Source: Thermoleophilaceae bacterium (GTDB lineage: Bacteria > Actinomycetota > Thermoleophilia > Solirubrobacterales > Thermoleophilaceae). Taken from it: a stretch of 64,000 nt of DNA. The stretch is taken from NCBI GenBank assembly GCA_030447905.1, contig JAUJNZ010000008.1:44704-108703 (forward strand), in the 5' to 3' direction. The translations under genes and the position numbers were made by a program. The notes below the pieces were generated by a model. That model was not told the DNA's origin and searched no databases. It worked only from the letters and a program-made list of their open reading frames with translations. Every line of letters begins with the position of its first letter. Position 1 is the first letter of the stretch. This document shows positions 38,878 through 47,174 of this stretch, piece after piece.

Positions 38878-40034
38878 GGCGAGAGCTCCTGATAGACGGC
38901 CTCGAGCGGCGCGAAGACTTCGCGGTGGTTGAGGCGGCGGGCTCGCTCGCGGGCGGCCTCGCCCAGCGCCCGGCGCCGCTCGGCATCCTCGACCAGGGAG
39001 GCGATCGCCTCCGCGAGTGACCTCGGGTCGCCGGGCGGGACGAGCAGCGCCTCGCTGCCGTCATCGAGAACATCGGGAACGCCTCCGACCGCGGTGGCGA
39101 CGATCGCCCGGGCATGCGCCATAGCCTCGAGCAGGGCGACGGGAAGCCCCTCGGACAGCGAAGGGAGCACGAAGACTCCGGCCGAGGAGAGAAGGCGCTC
39201 CTTGGCGCCCCGGTCGAGCCACCCCGCCCAGGTGACGGCATCCGACCGAAGCACCTCCTCCGCCTCCATCGGCGGCTCGCCCGGCCCCGCCAGGGTGGCT
39301 CGTGCCTCCGGGCAGCGCTCGACCAGCGACGAGAGGGCCTGGACGAGGACGCGTCCTCCCTTGGCGGGATCGACGAACCCCCCCATGTAGAGGATGCTCA
39401 CGGTCCCCGCCTCGTCGTCAGGGCCGGCCGCGCGTCGCTGGGCGTCCACGAAGGGCGCGGCGTTCGGCACCACGATGACGTCTTTGGCCCCGAAGCGTGC
39501 CTCGATCTCTCGCGCACCGGCCGCCGAGACACTCACAACGCGATCGGAGGCGGCGAACGCCCCGCGGAATGTCGCGCGGGCGAGGCGCCCGATTCGGGCG
39601 TCGAAGGCCGCGATGTCTCCCACGCCCGCGTGCAGGTGCAGCAGCACCCGGCAGCCGAGGGCCTTGGCGAGCCAGACGACGACGGTCTTTCGGTAGAGGC
39701 TTCCCCGCACGGCGGTATGCACGTGGACCACTCGCCGACCGCCCCGGAGCGACCAGCCCAGAAGGCGGAGGAGCGCGAGTACGAACGTGCCCAGCCTCCC
39801 AAAGCGAGACGCGCCGCGATAGGTCGGGATGGCCTCAAGCCCGAATCGAGAGCCGAGCGGAGAAGCGAGCAGGTCGCGGATCACGGCGGCCATGCCTCCG
39901 TCGGTTGCCGGGTCCGGGCCGAGGTGGACGACCCGGGGCGCTCGATCCGCGGACGCGCGACCTCTCCGGGATCGACGTCGGGGCGGGGGGTGTCCCGAGA
40001 GGGTCGGCTGGGCCATCGACGTAGTTCGCTTCAT
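38874..40034 (-). CDS. Glycosyltransferase family 4
   Basis: The GT-B protein shows VVHLGPDPATDGGMAAVIRDLL, VHVHTAVRGSLYRK, ILYMGGFVDPAKGGRVLVQAL, and the donor-binding VFVLPSLSEGLPVALLEAMAHARAIVAT. The start is uncertain: ATG 40034 gives MKRTTSMAQP, ATG 40016 is an alternative, and a frame open to 40112 would run past the divergent amidotransferase start. It is the first gene of the four-gene operon (GT, deacetylase, dehydrogenase, GT), each overlapping the next. Confidence 0.85.
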   Translation of the reverse strand: MKRTTSMAQPTLSGHPPPRRRSRRGRASADRAPRVVHLGPDPATDGGMAAVIRDLLASPLGSRFGLEAIPTYRGASRFGRLGTFVLALLRLLGWSLRGGRRVVHVHTAVRGSLYRKTVVVWLAKALGCRVLLHLHAGVGDIAAFDARIGRLARATFRGAFAASDRVVSVSAAGAREIEARFGAKDVIVVPNAAPFVDAQRRAAGPDDEAGTVSILYMGGFVDPAKGGRVLVQALSSLVERCPEARATLAGPGEPPMEAEEVLRSDAVTWAGWLDRGAKERLLSSAGVFVLPSLSEGLPVALLEAMAHARAIVATAVGGVPDVLDDGSEALLVPPGDPRSLAEAIASLVEDAERRRALGEAARERARRLNHREVFAPLEAVYQELSP

Positions 40035-40092
40035 CCGGAGCGTAGTCGCAACCCTCTCCCGAGCGCGAAACTCGAATGCCATGATAAACGCG

Positions 40093-41988
40093 GTGTGCGG
40101 CGTTGGCGTCATCCTCGACCCCGCCTCGACGGCTCCGGCGCGGGCGGCCCCCGCGATGACCGCAGCCCTCGGTCATCGCGGTCCCGACGGCACCGGCTCC
40201 TGCTCGATCGGGCCGACCCTACTCCTCCACACCCGCCTCGCGATCATCGACGTGGCCGGGGGAGACCAACCGCTCCGGTCAGAGGACGGCGCCTGCGCCG
40301 CCGTCGTCAACGGCGAGATCTATAACCACTCCGAGCTGCGAGCGGAGCTCGAGGCCAAGGGTCACCGGTTCGCCACCCGCTCAGACTCGGAGGTCATCCT
40401 CCATCTGTACGAGGAGCTCGGGCTCGATTGCGTCCGACGCCTGAACGGCATCTTCGCGTTCGCGCTCTGGGACGATCGGCGCCAGGAGCTCGTGCTCGCC
40501 CGCGATCACTTCGGCGTAAAGCCTCTCTACTGGTGGAGCGACGGGCGTCGTCTGGCCGCCGCTTCGGAGGTGGGGGCGCTCTTGGCGAGCGGACTGGTCT
40601 CCCCCGCCGTTGACGCCGTGGCGCTCGACCACTTCCTGACATGGCGCTTCGTGCCGTCGCCGCGGACCCTGTTCGACGGTATCTCGAAGCTCCCGCCTGC
40701 ATCGTGCCTGGTCGCCCGCGAGGACGGAATGCGAGTGACGAGCTACCGCGAGGTACCCGGGTCGCCCCTCGCGGAAGCCACCTCGCGGGAGCTCGAGGTC
40801 ACGTTTGGCGATCGCTTCGAGCAGGCCGTCGAGCGCCAGATGATGTCCGATGTTCCGTACGGCGCCTTCCTCAGCGGAGGGATCGACTCCGCGGCGGTCA
40901 GCGCCGCGATGGCTCGAGCGACCGACGCGCCCGTCAAGACCTTCACGATCGGATTCCCGGGTGCCGGTGGCGGGCTCGACGAGCGGGCCGCCGCGGCGGC
41001 GACCGCGGGGGCGCTGGGCACCGAGCACCGCGACGTCGCGATGTCCGAAGCGGACTTCCCAGCCCTACTCGCCGCGTGCGTGCGAAGGCTCGAGGATCCC
41101 TGCGGCACGCCGTCCGCGCCCGCGCTGCTCGAGGTCAGCCGCTTCACGTCCGAGCACGTAAAGGTCGTCCTGTCCGGGCAGGGCGCCGACGAGCCGCTTG
41201 GTGGATACCAGCGCCACCAGGCGGCGGCGTCGCTCGGGCTGGCGCGACGCCTGCCACGGCCACTCGCCCCACTGGCACGTGCCGCGGCCGACGCCCTACC
41301 GCGTAACGAGCGGGCGAAGCGGATGGCCCGCCTCCTGGGAAAGGGCGACGGGGAGAGTCCTCTGCTGGGTGTCTTCGAGATAACGACAGGGGAGGGGCGC
41401 CGCATGCTCGCCGGCTCGGCCGGCCATGAGGCGGCGGCGGAGAGGCGTGACCTGGCGCGGAACGTACTCCGCGACGTGGAGAGCCGCGGGATCCTCGAGC
41501 AGGCGCTCTATCTCGACACCCGCCTCTTCCTGCCCGACGGGCTGCTCGTGTACGGGGACAAGATGTCGATGGCCTGGGGCATCGAGCAGCGTGTGCCCTT
41601 TCTCGACGTCGAGCTGATGCGCTTTGTCGAGCGCATCCCCGCCGGATTGCGCGTAAGAGGGCTGACGCGGAAGTGGCTCTACCGGCGGGCGATCGAGCCA
41701 CTCGTGCCGCCACAGGTACTGCGCCGGCGCAAGCACCCCTTCGCAACGCCCTACGACGAGTGGCTCAGGACATCGCTCGGCGTCGAGGTCGAGACGCGCT
41801 TCCGCGCGGGTTCGCCGATGGAGGGCCTGGTCGACCCCAAGGCGGCAGCGCAGCTCGTGGCGGCGCACCGCAGCGGCCGCCACGATCACAAGCGAATCCT
41901 CTACTGCCTCCTCGAGCTGTCCGAGTGGCACAGGACCTTCATCGAGGGTTCCGTCGACGAGCCTTCTGTGGTCGCCGAGCCCGTCTGA
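40093..41988 (+). CDS. asnB: Asparagine synthase-type glutamine amidotransferase
   Basis: Start GTG 40093 places the nucleophilic Cys at position 2 (M-CGVGVILDP), as the class II amidotransferase mechanism requires; the upstream in-frame ATG 40081 would bury it. The glutaminase half has LGHRGPDG, LLHTRLAIID and NGEIYNH. The synthetase half has the pyrophosphatase loop FLSGGIDSAAV and LSGQGADEPLGGYQRH, in which Glu-Pro replaces the more usual E-L-F. Length is 631 residues. Such proteins in polysaccharide clusters often amidate uronic acids instead of making free asparagine. With an AlgD-like gene next door that role is likely but not proven. Confidence 0.85.
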   Translation: MCGVGVILDPASTAPARAAPAMTAALGHRGPDGTGSCSIGPTLLLHTRLAIIDVAGGDQPLRSEDGACAAVVNGEIYNHSELRAELEAKGHRFATRSDSEVILHLYEELGLDCVRRLNGIFAFALWDDRRQELVLARDHFGVKPLYWWSDGRRLAAASEVGALLASGLVSPAVDAVALDHFLTWRFVPSPRTLFDGISKLPPASCLVAREDGMRVTSYREVPGSPLAEATSRELEVTFGDRFEQAVERQMMSDVPYGAFLSGGIDSAAVSAAMARATDAPVKTFTIGFPGAGGGLDERAAAAATAGALGTEHRDVAMSEADFPALLAACVRRLEDPCGTPSAPALLEVSRFTSEHVKVVLSGQGADEPLGGYQRHQAAASLGLARRLPRPLAPLARAAADALPRNERAKRMARLLGKGDGESPLLGVFEITTGEGRRMLAGSAGHEAAAERRDLARNVLRDVESRGILEQALYLDTRLFLPDGLLVYGDKMSMAWGIEQRVPFLDVELMRFVERIPAGLRVRGLTRKWLYRRAIEPLVPPQVLRRRKHPFATPYDEWLRTSLGVEVETRFRAGSPMEGLVDPKAAAQLVAAHRSGRHDHKRILYCLLELSEWHRTFIEGSVDEPSVVAEPV

Positions 41989-42126
41989 ATCGGGGCTGAC
42001 CGGCGGCGAGACGCCCTATGGGCGGTCGCGTGCAGGACTTCAGCACACGGGCAAAGTGGACGAACGTCCGAGTTGAGCAGGGATGGGCTCACGCCCGCGG
42101 GCGACGTGGCCGAGAGCGATGAATAC

Positions 42127-43404
42127 ATGCCCTCGACCCCCCCGCCCATGCTTGCCCATACCTCCCCGCTCCTCCCCGGCGCGACCTTTCGTCTCGGCGC
42201 CGCCGTCGCCCTCTGCTTCCTCGCCCTCTCGGCGGCCGTCGCGCCGGCGAGCTCGTCGGCCTCCCACCGCGTGCAAATCCAAGGCCCCGCCGTCCACACC
42301 CTGGACGGGGACCGCTTGCCCTTCTGGGCTAGGACGACCCCTCGCGCCAGAGCCGTTTCCTACTGGGTCGACGGGCGACACATGAACGTCGACCGTCGCG
42401 CCCCCTGGCGCTTTGACTCGGGTGGCCAAAGGACCCGAAGGGCTATGTCGCCCGGCCTACACAAGCTCAAGGTGCGCGCGTGGTGGCAGATCGGCTCCCG
42501 CCACTTCGCGCGCGAGACCAGCAGGTGGGTCAGGGTGCGGCCCAAGACGACCCCCCCGAATCCAACCCCCGCGCCCACCCCGAATCCAACCCCCGCACCC
42601 ACCCCCAACCCGACCCCCACCGTCCCCAACACCTCGATCGCCGGAGCCGACTGGGGCTCGGACTTCGAGAGTGGCGGCTTCGGCGAGTGGAGCTGGTGGG
42701 GCCAGGGCGACTCAAGCTACACCGGCCTTTCGGTCGTCGACCCGGCGGACCGGGGCGCCCCCCGGCTGAGCGGCCGGGCGGCGCGCTTCCAGACGACCGA
42801 CTCCGACATCGCCGCCGGACGCATCAACTCGAAGCTATACAAGTTCTTCCACAGCGGCACGGGCGATCGCACCAACTTCACGCCGAAAGCCGCCACCGGC
42901 ACCTACAGCGCCCGGTACTACATTCCCTCGAACTACTCCATACCGAACACGCGGGTCAATGGGAGGAACCGCTACGTCAACATCTTCCAGTGGAAGGACA
43001 ACTACTGGTTGGACTCCTCGAAGACCCGCGAAACCTCCGATCCGACATGGTGGCTCGAGCTCGGGAGCGCGGGGGCCTATGGGGTGGATGGCGTTCGCAG
43101 CGACCACCCGGTGGCGCTTGTCCACCACTGGCAGGACTGGACGAAGGGCTACTCCGACTACCGTTACCCGATGAACCCGGTACCCGTTCCGCTCGGGCGG
43201 TGGTTCCAGGTCGAGGCCAAGGTGGTCGAGGACCAGTACATCGACTTCTTCGTCGACGGGAAGCACCTCGTCCGCGCCGAGAACCGGTCGTGGCCGGTCG
43301 GCACCTGGCATCAGGGCTCCTTCCAGCAGATCTTCGGCGTAGGTCACTACGCGACCAACGCCGGCTCGCTCATGGTCGATCAGGTCACCTACCGCCGACC
43401 CTGA
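42127..43404 (+). CDS. Secreted polysaccharide-lyase-like protein with Ig-like domain
   Basis: A signal peptide (AAVALCFLALSAAVAPASSSA) precedes an Ig-like domain (residues about 45-125: VSYWVDGRHMNVDRRAPW, LHKLKVRAWW), then a Pro/Thr linker of repeated NPTPAP units. A jelly-roll domain of about 250 residues follows: SDFESGGFGEWSWWGQGD, NIFQWKDNYW, HHWQDWTKGY, PVPLGRWFQVEAKVV, DFFVDGKHLV. This last domain resembles heparin-lyase I-like and related concanavalin-type folds; the assignment is tentative and catalytic residues could not be fixed. ATG 42127 was chosen for the signal peptide; ATG 42148 also fits. A paralogue is encoded at 44564. Confidence 0.72.
   Translation: MPSTPPPMLAHTSPLLPGATFRLGAAVALCFLALSAAVAPASSSASHRVQIQGPAVHTLDGDRLPFWARTTPRARAVSYWVDGRHMNVDRRAPWRFDSGGQRTRRAMSPGLHKLKVRAWWQIGSRHFARETSRWVRVRPKTTPPNPTPAPTPNPTPAPTPNPTPTVPNTSIAGADWGSDFESGGFGEWSWWGQGDSSYTGLSVVDPADRGAPRLSGRAARFQTTDSDIAAGRINSKLYKFFHSGTGDRTNFTPKAATGTYSARYYIPSNYSIPNTRVNGRNRYVNIFQWKDNYWLDSSKTRETSDPTWWLELGSAGAYGVDGVRSDHPVALVHHWQDWTKGYSDYRYPMNPVPVPLGRWFQVEAKVVEDQYIDFFVDGKHLVRAENRSWPVGTWHQGSFQQIFGVGHYATNAGSLMVDQVTYRRP
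42556..42626 (+). repeat. Tandem 24-bp repeat encoding Pro-Thr linker
   Basis: Two full copies of a 24-base unit (CCGAATCCAACCCCCGCGCC + CACC, second copy with one change) and one degenerate copy encode the NPTPAPTP linker of the overlapping secreted protein. Confidence 0.75.
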
Positions 43405-43425
43405 GCAGAGTGAGCGTCCGTACCG

Positions 43426-44213
43426 CTACGAGTCGTCGCCATGGAAGCTTGGTGCACGAGTGGCCAGGTACCGTGCTTGAACGCGACGACCGACACATCT
43501 CGAGGGAAGGCCGGAGCGCGGAGGACTGTCGCGACAGGCCGGCGACGCGGAAACGATAAGGCGGCGGAGCACCCGCTCGACCATGAGTACGTAGCGCAGG
43601 TAGGAGGCGCTTAGCCGAGGGCGGCGGTCTCCGAGTATCGGCCCGAGACGATGCGGTAGTCGCAGCGGAGCCACTACCCGAGGAAAACCAGCGCTTCGAA
43701 AAGCGGCGTCAGCTCGGAGTAGTCGTACTCCTTGAGATGCCCCACAGGTCGCTCGAAGCCAAAGACCCGACTGACGTCGGCTGGACCCAGGTACGCATGA
43801 GGAGTTCGGAGGACGTAACGGCCACCCGGCCGGAGGAGCTCGTAGACCTGGCTCAGGTGAACCGTGAGATCGTCGGGATGCAGGTGCTCTATGAGCTGAC
43901 TGCTGAGTACAACGTCGAAGGTACCTGAGGTGAACCGGCGAAGATTAACGCCGTCAGTCGCCTGCCAGTCCATGCCTGGGCCACCCGCCCGGGTTCTCTC
44001 TTTGCTGATGTCAGTCGCGACGACGTGGTAGCCGGCCTCGGTCAAGGCCCTAGCTAACGCACCCGTGCCGGACCCGATCTCGCAGGTATCAAGCGGGGGA
44101 GAACGAAGCAGGGAGGGCCAGTCCCCGATACGCTCGGCGGCATTCGTGGGGGCCAATCACGGCAACTCAGATCTGTACCGGGCTAGTAGCTCGGAGGTGT
44201 AGCTACTCTCCAT
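43426..44213 (-). pseudogene. SAM-dependent methyltransferase with in-frame TGA and a frameshift
   Basis: The middle frame encodes a class I methyltransferase: CEIGSGTGALARALTEAG (SAM-binding), VVATDIS, FDVVLSSQLIEHL and YELLRPGGRYVLRTPHAYLG. Upstream in the same frame, ATG 44213 opens MESSYTSELLARYRSELP, then a TGA at 44157-44159. Downstream the frame ends at TAG after FEALVFLG. One added base there (GGGTA-GTGGCT) continues VAPLRLPHRLGPILGD to 43426. Two lesions in one gene favour a true pseudogene. It may once have methylated a sugar of the surrounding polysaccharide. Confidence 0.65.
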
Positions 44214-44563
44214 TAGGTCGCCCTCCTCGTCCCAGTGATCAGGCGGCTTTGGTGCGCCGAGTGAGCGATGGAGTGATCGACGGCAATGGGCTCGGGAGAA
44301 CAGAAACGCTTCGCCAACAAGTTGTCGCGACTTGTACGCGCCCGCGCTGCCCCTCGGCGCGCGTGCTTGCTCGGTAGACTAGCACTCGTACCTAGATCTC
44401 ACTCGAGGGCTGTTATAAATGAATCGGACTAGAGAGCGCGACGGAGCGATCGCAGCGGGTCTGCTCCGGCGCGTGCGGGCCTCGGGGAACCTTTGAACGG
44501 AACACGGCAGAGCCCCCGAGCCGGGTCCCCGGTCAGCGGAGTCGACACCTCGACGGCGGACTC
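44214..44563. other. Non-coding stretch with possible promoter elements
   Basis: This 350-base gap is less GC-rich than its surroundings. GGTAGACTAGC (TAGACT at 44373-44378) and TTATAAATG near 44413-44421 are -10-like elements reading toward the lyase-like gene at 44564. No open frame, repeat or RNA family was recognised. Confidence 0.3.
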
Positions 44564-45502
44564 ATGACCGGCGTACGACTCAAGATTCGGAATCGCGTAC
44601 GGGCCCGTTTCAGGCGGCAAGTGGCCGCCTGCGTACTGGTCGCCACTTTGCCGGGCGTTCCGCTCTTGGTGCCGCACCTCGAGCTCCTCCCGGTTGACCC
44701 ACCGGAGCCAGGGCGGGCGGGCGCCGTCGACGCGCGTGGCTTCGACACGTCGTTTACCAAAGTCACGTGGGGGTCGAACTTCGAGCGCGGGAACTTCTCC
44801 GAGTGGGATTGGTGGGGCCAGGGCGACTGGACCTACACCGGCCTGTCGGTCATCGACCCCGCCGACCGCGGCCTCCCTGGTCTCAGTGGCCGAGCCGCTC
44901 GCTTCGAGGTGACCGACTCCGACATCGACGCCGAGCGCCTCAACTCGAAGCTCTACAAGTACTTCCACACCGGTACCGGCGACCGCGTCAACTGGGGGCC
45001 GCCAGACGTCAGCGGCACCTATCGCGCGTGGTACTACTTGCCGACCGAGTACTCAGTTCGCTCGGGCGGTTGGACAACGCCCTTCCAGTTCAAGGACCAG
45101 TACTGGTCTAGGGAGCGTGGCGGGTCAGAGCAGTCCGACCCGGTCTGGTACCTGGCCTTCGAGAACGCCTCCGACCACGGCGTCCCAGGCTCGCGCCCCG
45201 ACGCGCCGGTGGCGATCGTCCGGCATTGGGAGGACTGGACGCGAGGGTACCCCGACTCCGTCTACCCGGGCCCGCGCGTCCTGGTGCCCCTCGGGCGCTG
45301 GTTCGAGATCCGAGCCGACGTCTTTCAGGGCGACCGCGTCGAGTTCTACATGGACGGAAAGCTAGTCAACGTCGGCCGCCACAATGACTTCCCGGTCGGG
45401 AACCGCCACCCCCTATCGTTCACTTGGATCTTCGGAGTCGGCAACTACACCAACTCGCCGAGCTGGGCGCTCGTCGACCAGGCGGCTGTCACCCGGCGCT
45501 GA
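44564..45502 (+). CDS. Secreted polysaccharide-lyase-like protein, paralogue of 42127-43404
   Basis: The 312-residue protein repeats the C-terminal domain of the gene at 42127: WGSNFERGNFSEWDWWGQGD, YTGLSVIDPADRGLPGLSGRAA, TDSDIDAERLNSKLYKYFHTGTGDR, PFQFKDQYW, VRHWEDWTRGY, VPLGRWFEIRADVF, YMDGKLV. It lacks the Ig-like domain and Pro/Thr linker. The N-terminus (VAACVLVATLPGVPLLV) is a probable signal or membrane anchor. The two copies flank a methyltransferase pseudogene, pointing to a tandem duplication. Function as for its relative: probably polymer binding or cleavage outside the cell. Confidence 0.7.
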   Translation: MTGVRLKIRNRVRARFRRQVAACVLVATLPGVPLLVPHLELLPVDPPEPGRAGAVDARGFDTSFTKVTWGSNFERGNFSEWDWWGQGDWTYTGLSVIDPADRGLPGLSGRAARFEVTDSDIDAERLNSKLYKYFHTGTGDRVNWGPPDVSGTYRAWYYLPTEYSVRSGGWTTPFQFKDQYWSRERGGSEQSDPVWYLAFENASDHGVPGSRPDAPVAIVRHWEDWTRGYPDSVYPGPRVLVPLGRWFEIRADVFQGDRVEFYMDGKLVNVGRHNDFPVGNRHPLSFTWIFGVGNYTNSPSWALVDQAAVTRR

Positions 45503-45548
45503 GGCCGGGAGCCCGGCGCGCGTCCGTGCCCCGGCCGGGCCGTTCGGA

Positions 45549-47051
45549 TCAGGGGGCTCCCACCGCTTGCTCGGGACGTTTGAAGAGGGGGAACTCGATC
45601 CGTTTCGGCAGTAGCCGCAAGCGACTCGCGAGCACCCAGTACGCGAGGCCGTAGAGCCCGGTAACCGCGAGCAGCACTGCGACGGCGGACGGGCGCGTGC
45701 TGGCCGATATACCGAAGAGCAGGTAGACGGCCAGGAAGGGCAGCGTCAGCCCACCCGCCAGGATGACCGGCGAGCGGATGGCTCGAAGGTAGATGTCGAT
45801 CGGCAGCCCATAGGACCGATGGAAGTCACGAAGGAAGAGAAGGCTTCCGACGAGGAGAGCGAGGATGGTTCCCGCCAGGACGCCCCAGAGGTCGAAGAGA
45901 GGAGCGAGCGCGAGCGTGAACACCACGTTCAGGACGGCAGTGCGACCGGAGTTGATCGCCACCATGCCCGGTCGGCCGTCGGCGTTGGCGATGTTCATGC
46001 CGACCTCAATGGTCATGCGCGCCAGGTAGGCGACGCTGATCGCGATGACCACCGCCACTCCCTCCTCCGGCGTCGATCCGAGCCACGCCACGAGCAGGAA
46101 GGGGGCGGTCAGGGCCGTGACGATGAGGATGGGAAAGGAGATCGAGACGACACGCTCGGTGTAATGGGAATACATCCGGGCGATTACCGAGCGGCCCCGT
46201 AAGGCGATCTCGGCGGTCGCGGTGGGAAGGAGGGCGGAGATCGTGAGCACGCCGAGCGCTCGGACGGCGTTCGCGGCTCGTGCGCCGAGCTCGTAGGCGG
46301 CCGCCACGCGCACGCCGATCAGGAGAGCGATGATGATCTTGTCGGTCTGGTTGTTGACGATGTCGGAGAGGACATGAACCTGGTTTTGGAGGCTGTAGGC
46401 GATCACCTCCCGAGCCCTCGCCATCGACGGGAGGCTGACCTTCGGGCGGCGCCACACGTAGACCATGGCCGCGGCGCCGAAGGCGATGCGGATCACCTCG
46501 GCCGCGGCGTTCGCGAGCGCATATACGGTGAGGTCGCGGCTCGCGAGCAGAGCGGCGACGCTGAAGGCGAAGTTGAGCACGGCTCCGAACGAGCCGGCGA
46601 CGTTGGGCGGGACCATCACGCGCATGCCCACCGGCACCGCGGCGAGCACGCCCCGGTACTCCTGGGCAATGAGGATCGCGGCGGAGGAGAGCAGCACGAT
46701 CCGCATCTCGTCCGGGCTGAGCACGCCCAGCAGACGAGTCGCGAGCGGCGCCGCGAGCACCGCCGCACCGAAGACCAGAACGCCAAGCGCGGTGGTCACG
46801 AGCAGCCCGAGTCCCAGACACTCGCCGATCGCCTGACGGTCGCCGCGTGAGTCGTGCAGTGCGACGAAGCGGGCGAGTGCCCTGGTGACGCCGAGGTTGA
46901 CGAGGCCGGCGTACGTCGCGACCGCTCCCGTGACCGCCCAGACGCCGAACTGATCGAGCCCCAGGCGGCTCAGCAGGAGCGGCGCGAGGAGGAGCCCGAA
47001 GAAGGAGGCGAGGAATATGGTGCTCGACTGAGCGAGCGTGTTCTTGAACAC
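45549..47051 (-). CDS. Polysaccharide flippase (Wzx/MATE-like)
   Basis: The 500-residue protein has about 12-14 hydrophobic helices and the typical start of Wzx-type flippases (NTLAQSSTIFLASFFGLLLAPLLLSRLG, FGVWAVTGAVATYAGLVNLGVTRALARFV). A mid-protein NNQTDKIIIALLIG segment and a GRPGMVAINSGRTAVLN segment are also usual in the family. It should move lipid-linked repeat units across the membrane for polymerisation. The gene stands alone on the minus strand between the lyase-like gene and the glycosyltransferase-epimerase fusion gene. Confidence 0.88.
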   Translation of the reverse strand: MFKNTLAQSSTIFLASFFGLLLAPLLLSRLGLDQFGVWAVTGAVATYAGLVNLGVTRALARFVALHDSRGDRQAIGECLGLGLLVTTALGVLVFGAAVLAAPLATRLLGVLSPDEMRIVLLSSAAILIAQEYRGVLAAVPVGMRVMVPPNVAGSFGAVLNFAFSVAALLASRDLTVYALANAAAEVIRIAFGAAAMVYVWRRPKVSLPSMARAREVIAYSLQNQVHVLSDIVNNQTDKIIIALLIGVRVAAAYELGARAANAVRALGVLTISALLPTATAEIALRGRSVIARMYSHYTERVVSISFPILIVTALTAPFLLVAWLGSTPEEGVAVVIAISVAYLARMTIEVGMNIANADGRPGMVAINSGRTAVLNVVFTLALAPLFDLWGVLAGTILALLVGSLLFLRDFHRSYGLPIDIYLRAIRSPVILAGGLTLPFLAVYLLFGISASTRPSAVAVLLAVTGLYGLAYWVLASRLRLLPKRIEFPLFKRPEQAVGAP

Positions 47052-47174
47052 TGGGGTCGTCTCCGCTGCTTTCCCCTGACCGGGGACGGGTTCGTATGGG
47101 AGGGTAGGCCTGTCTCCTCGCCGCCGGGAGCGTCGTTCGCCTCCGGCGGCGGGTGTCGCAGGGGCAGGACTAGC

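Noticed and set aside
42556-42626. Regular 24-bp repeats considered as a CRISPR-like array
   Set aside because: They are in frame, encode a Pro/Thr linker and have no spacers.
44157-44159. TGA in the methyltransferase read as selenocysteine
   Set aside because: A second frameshift in the same gene and no SECIS-like hairpin seen make a plain nonsense codon more likely.
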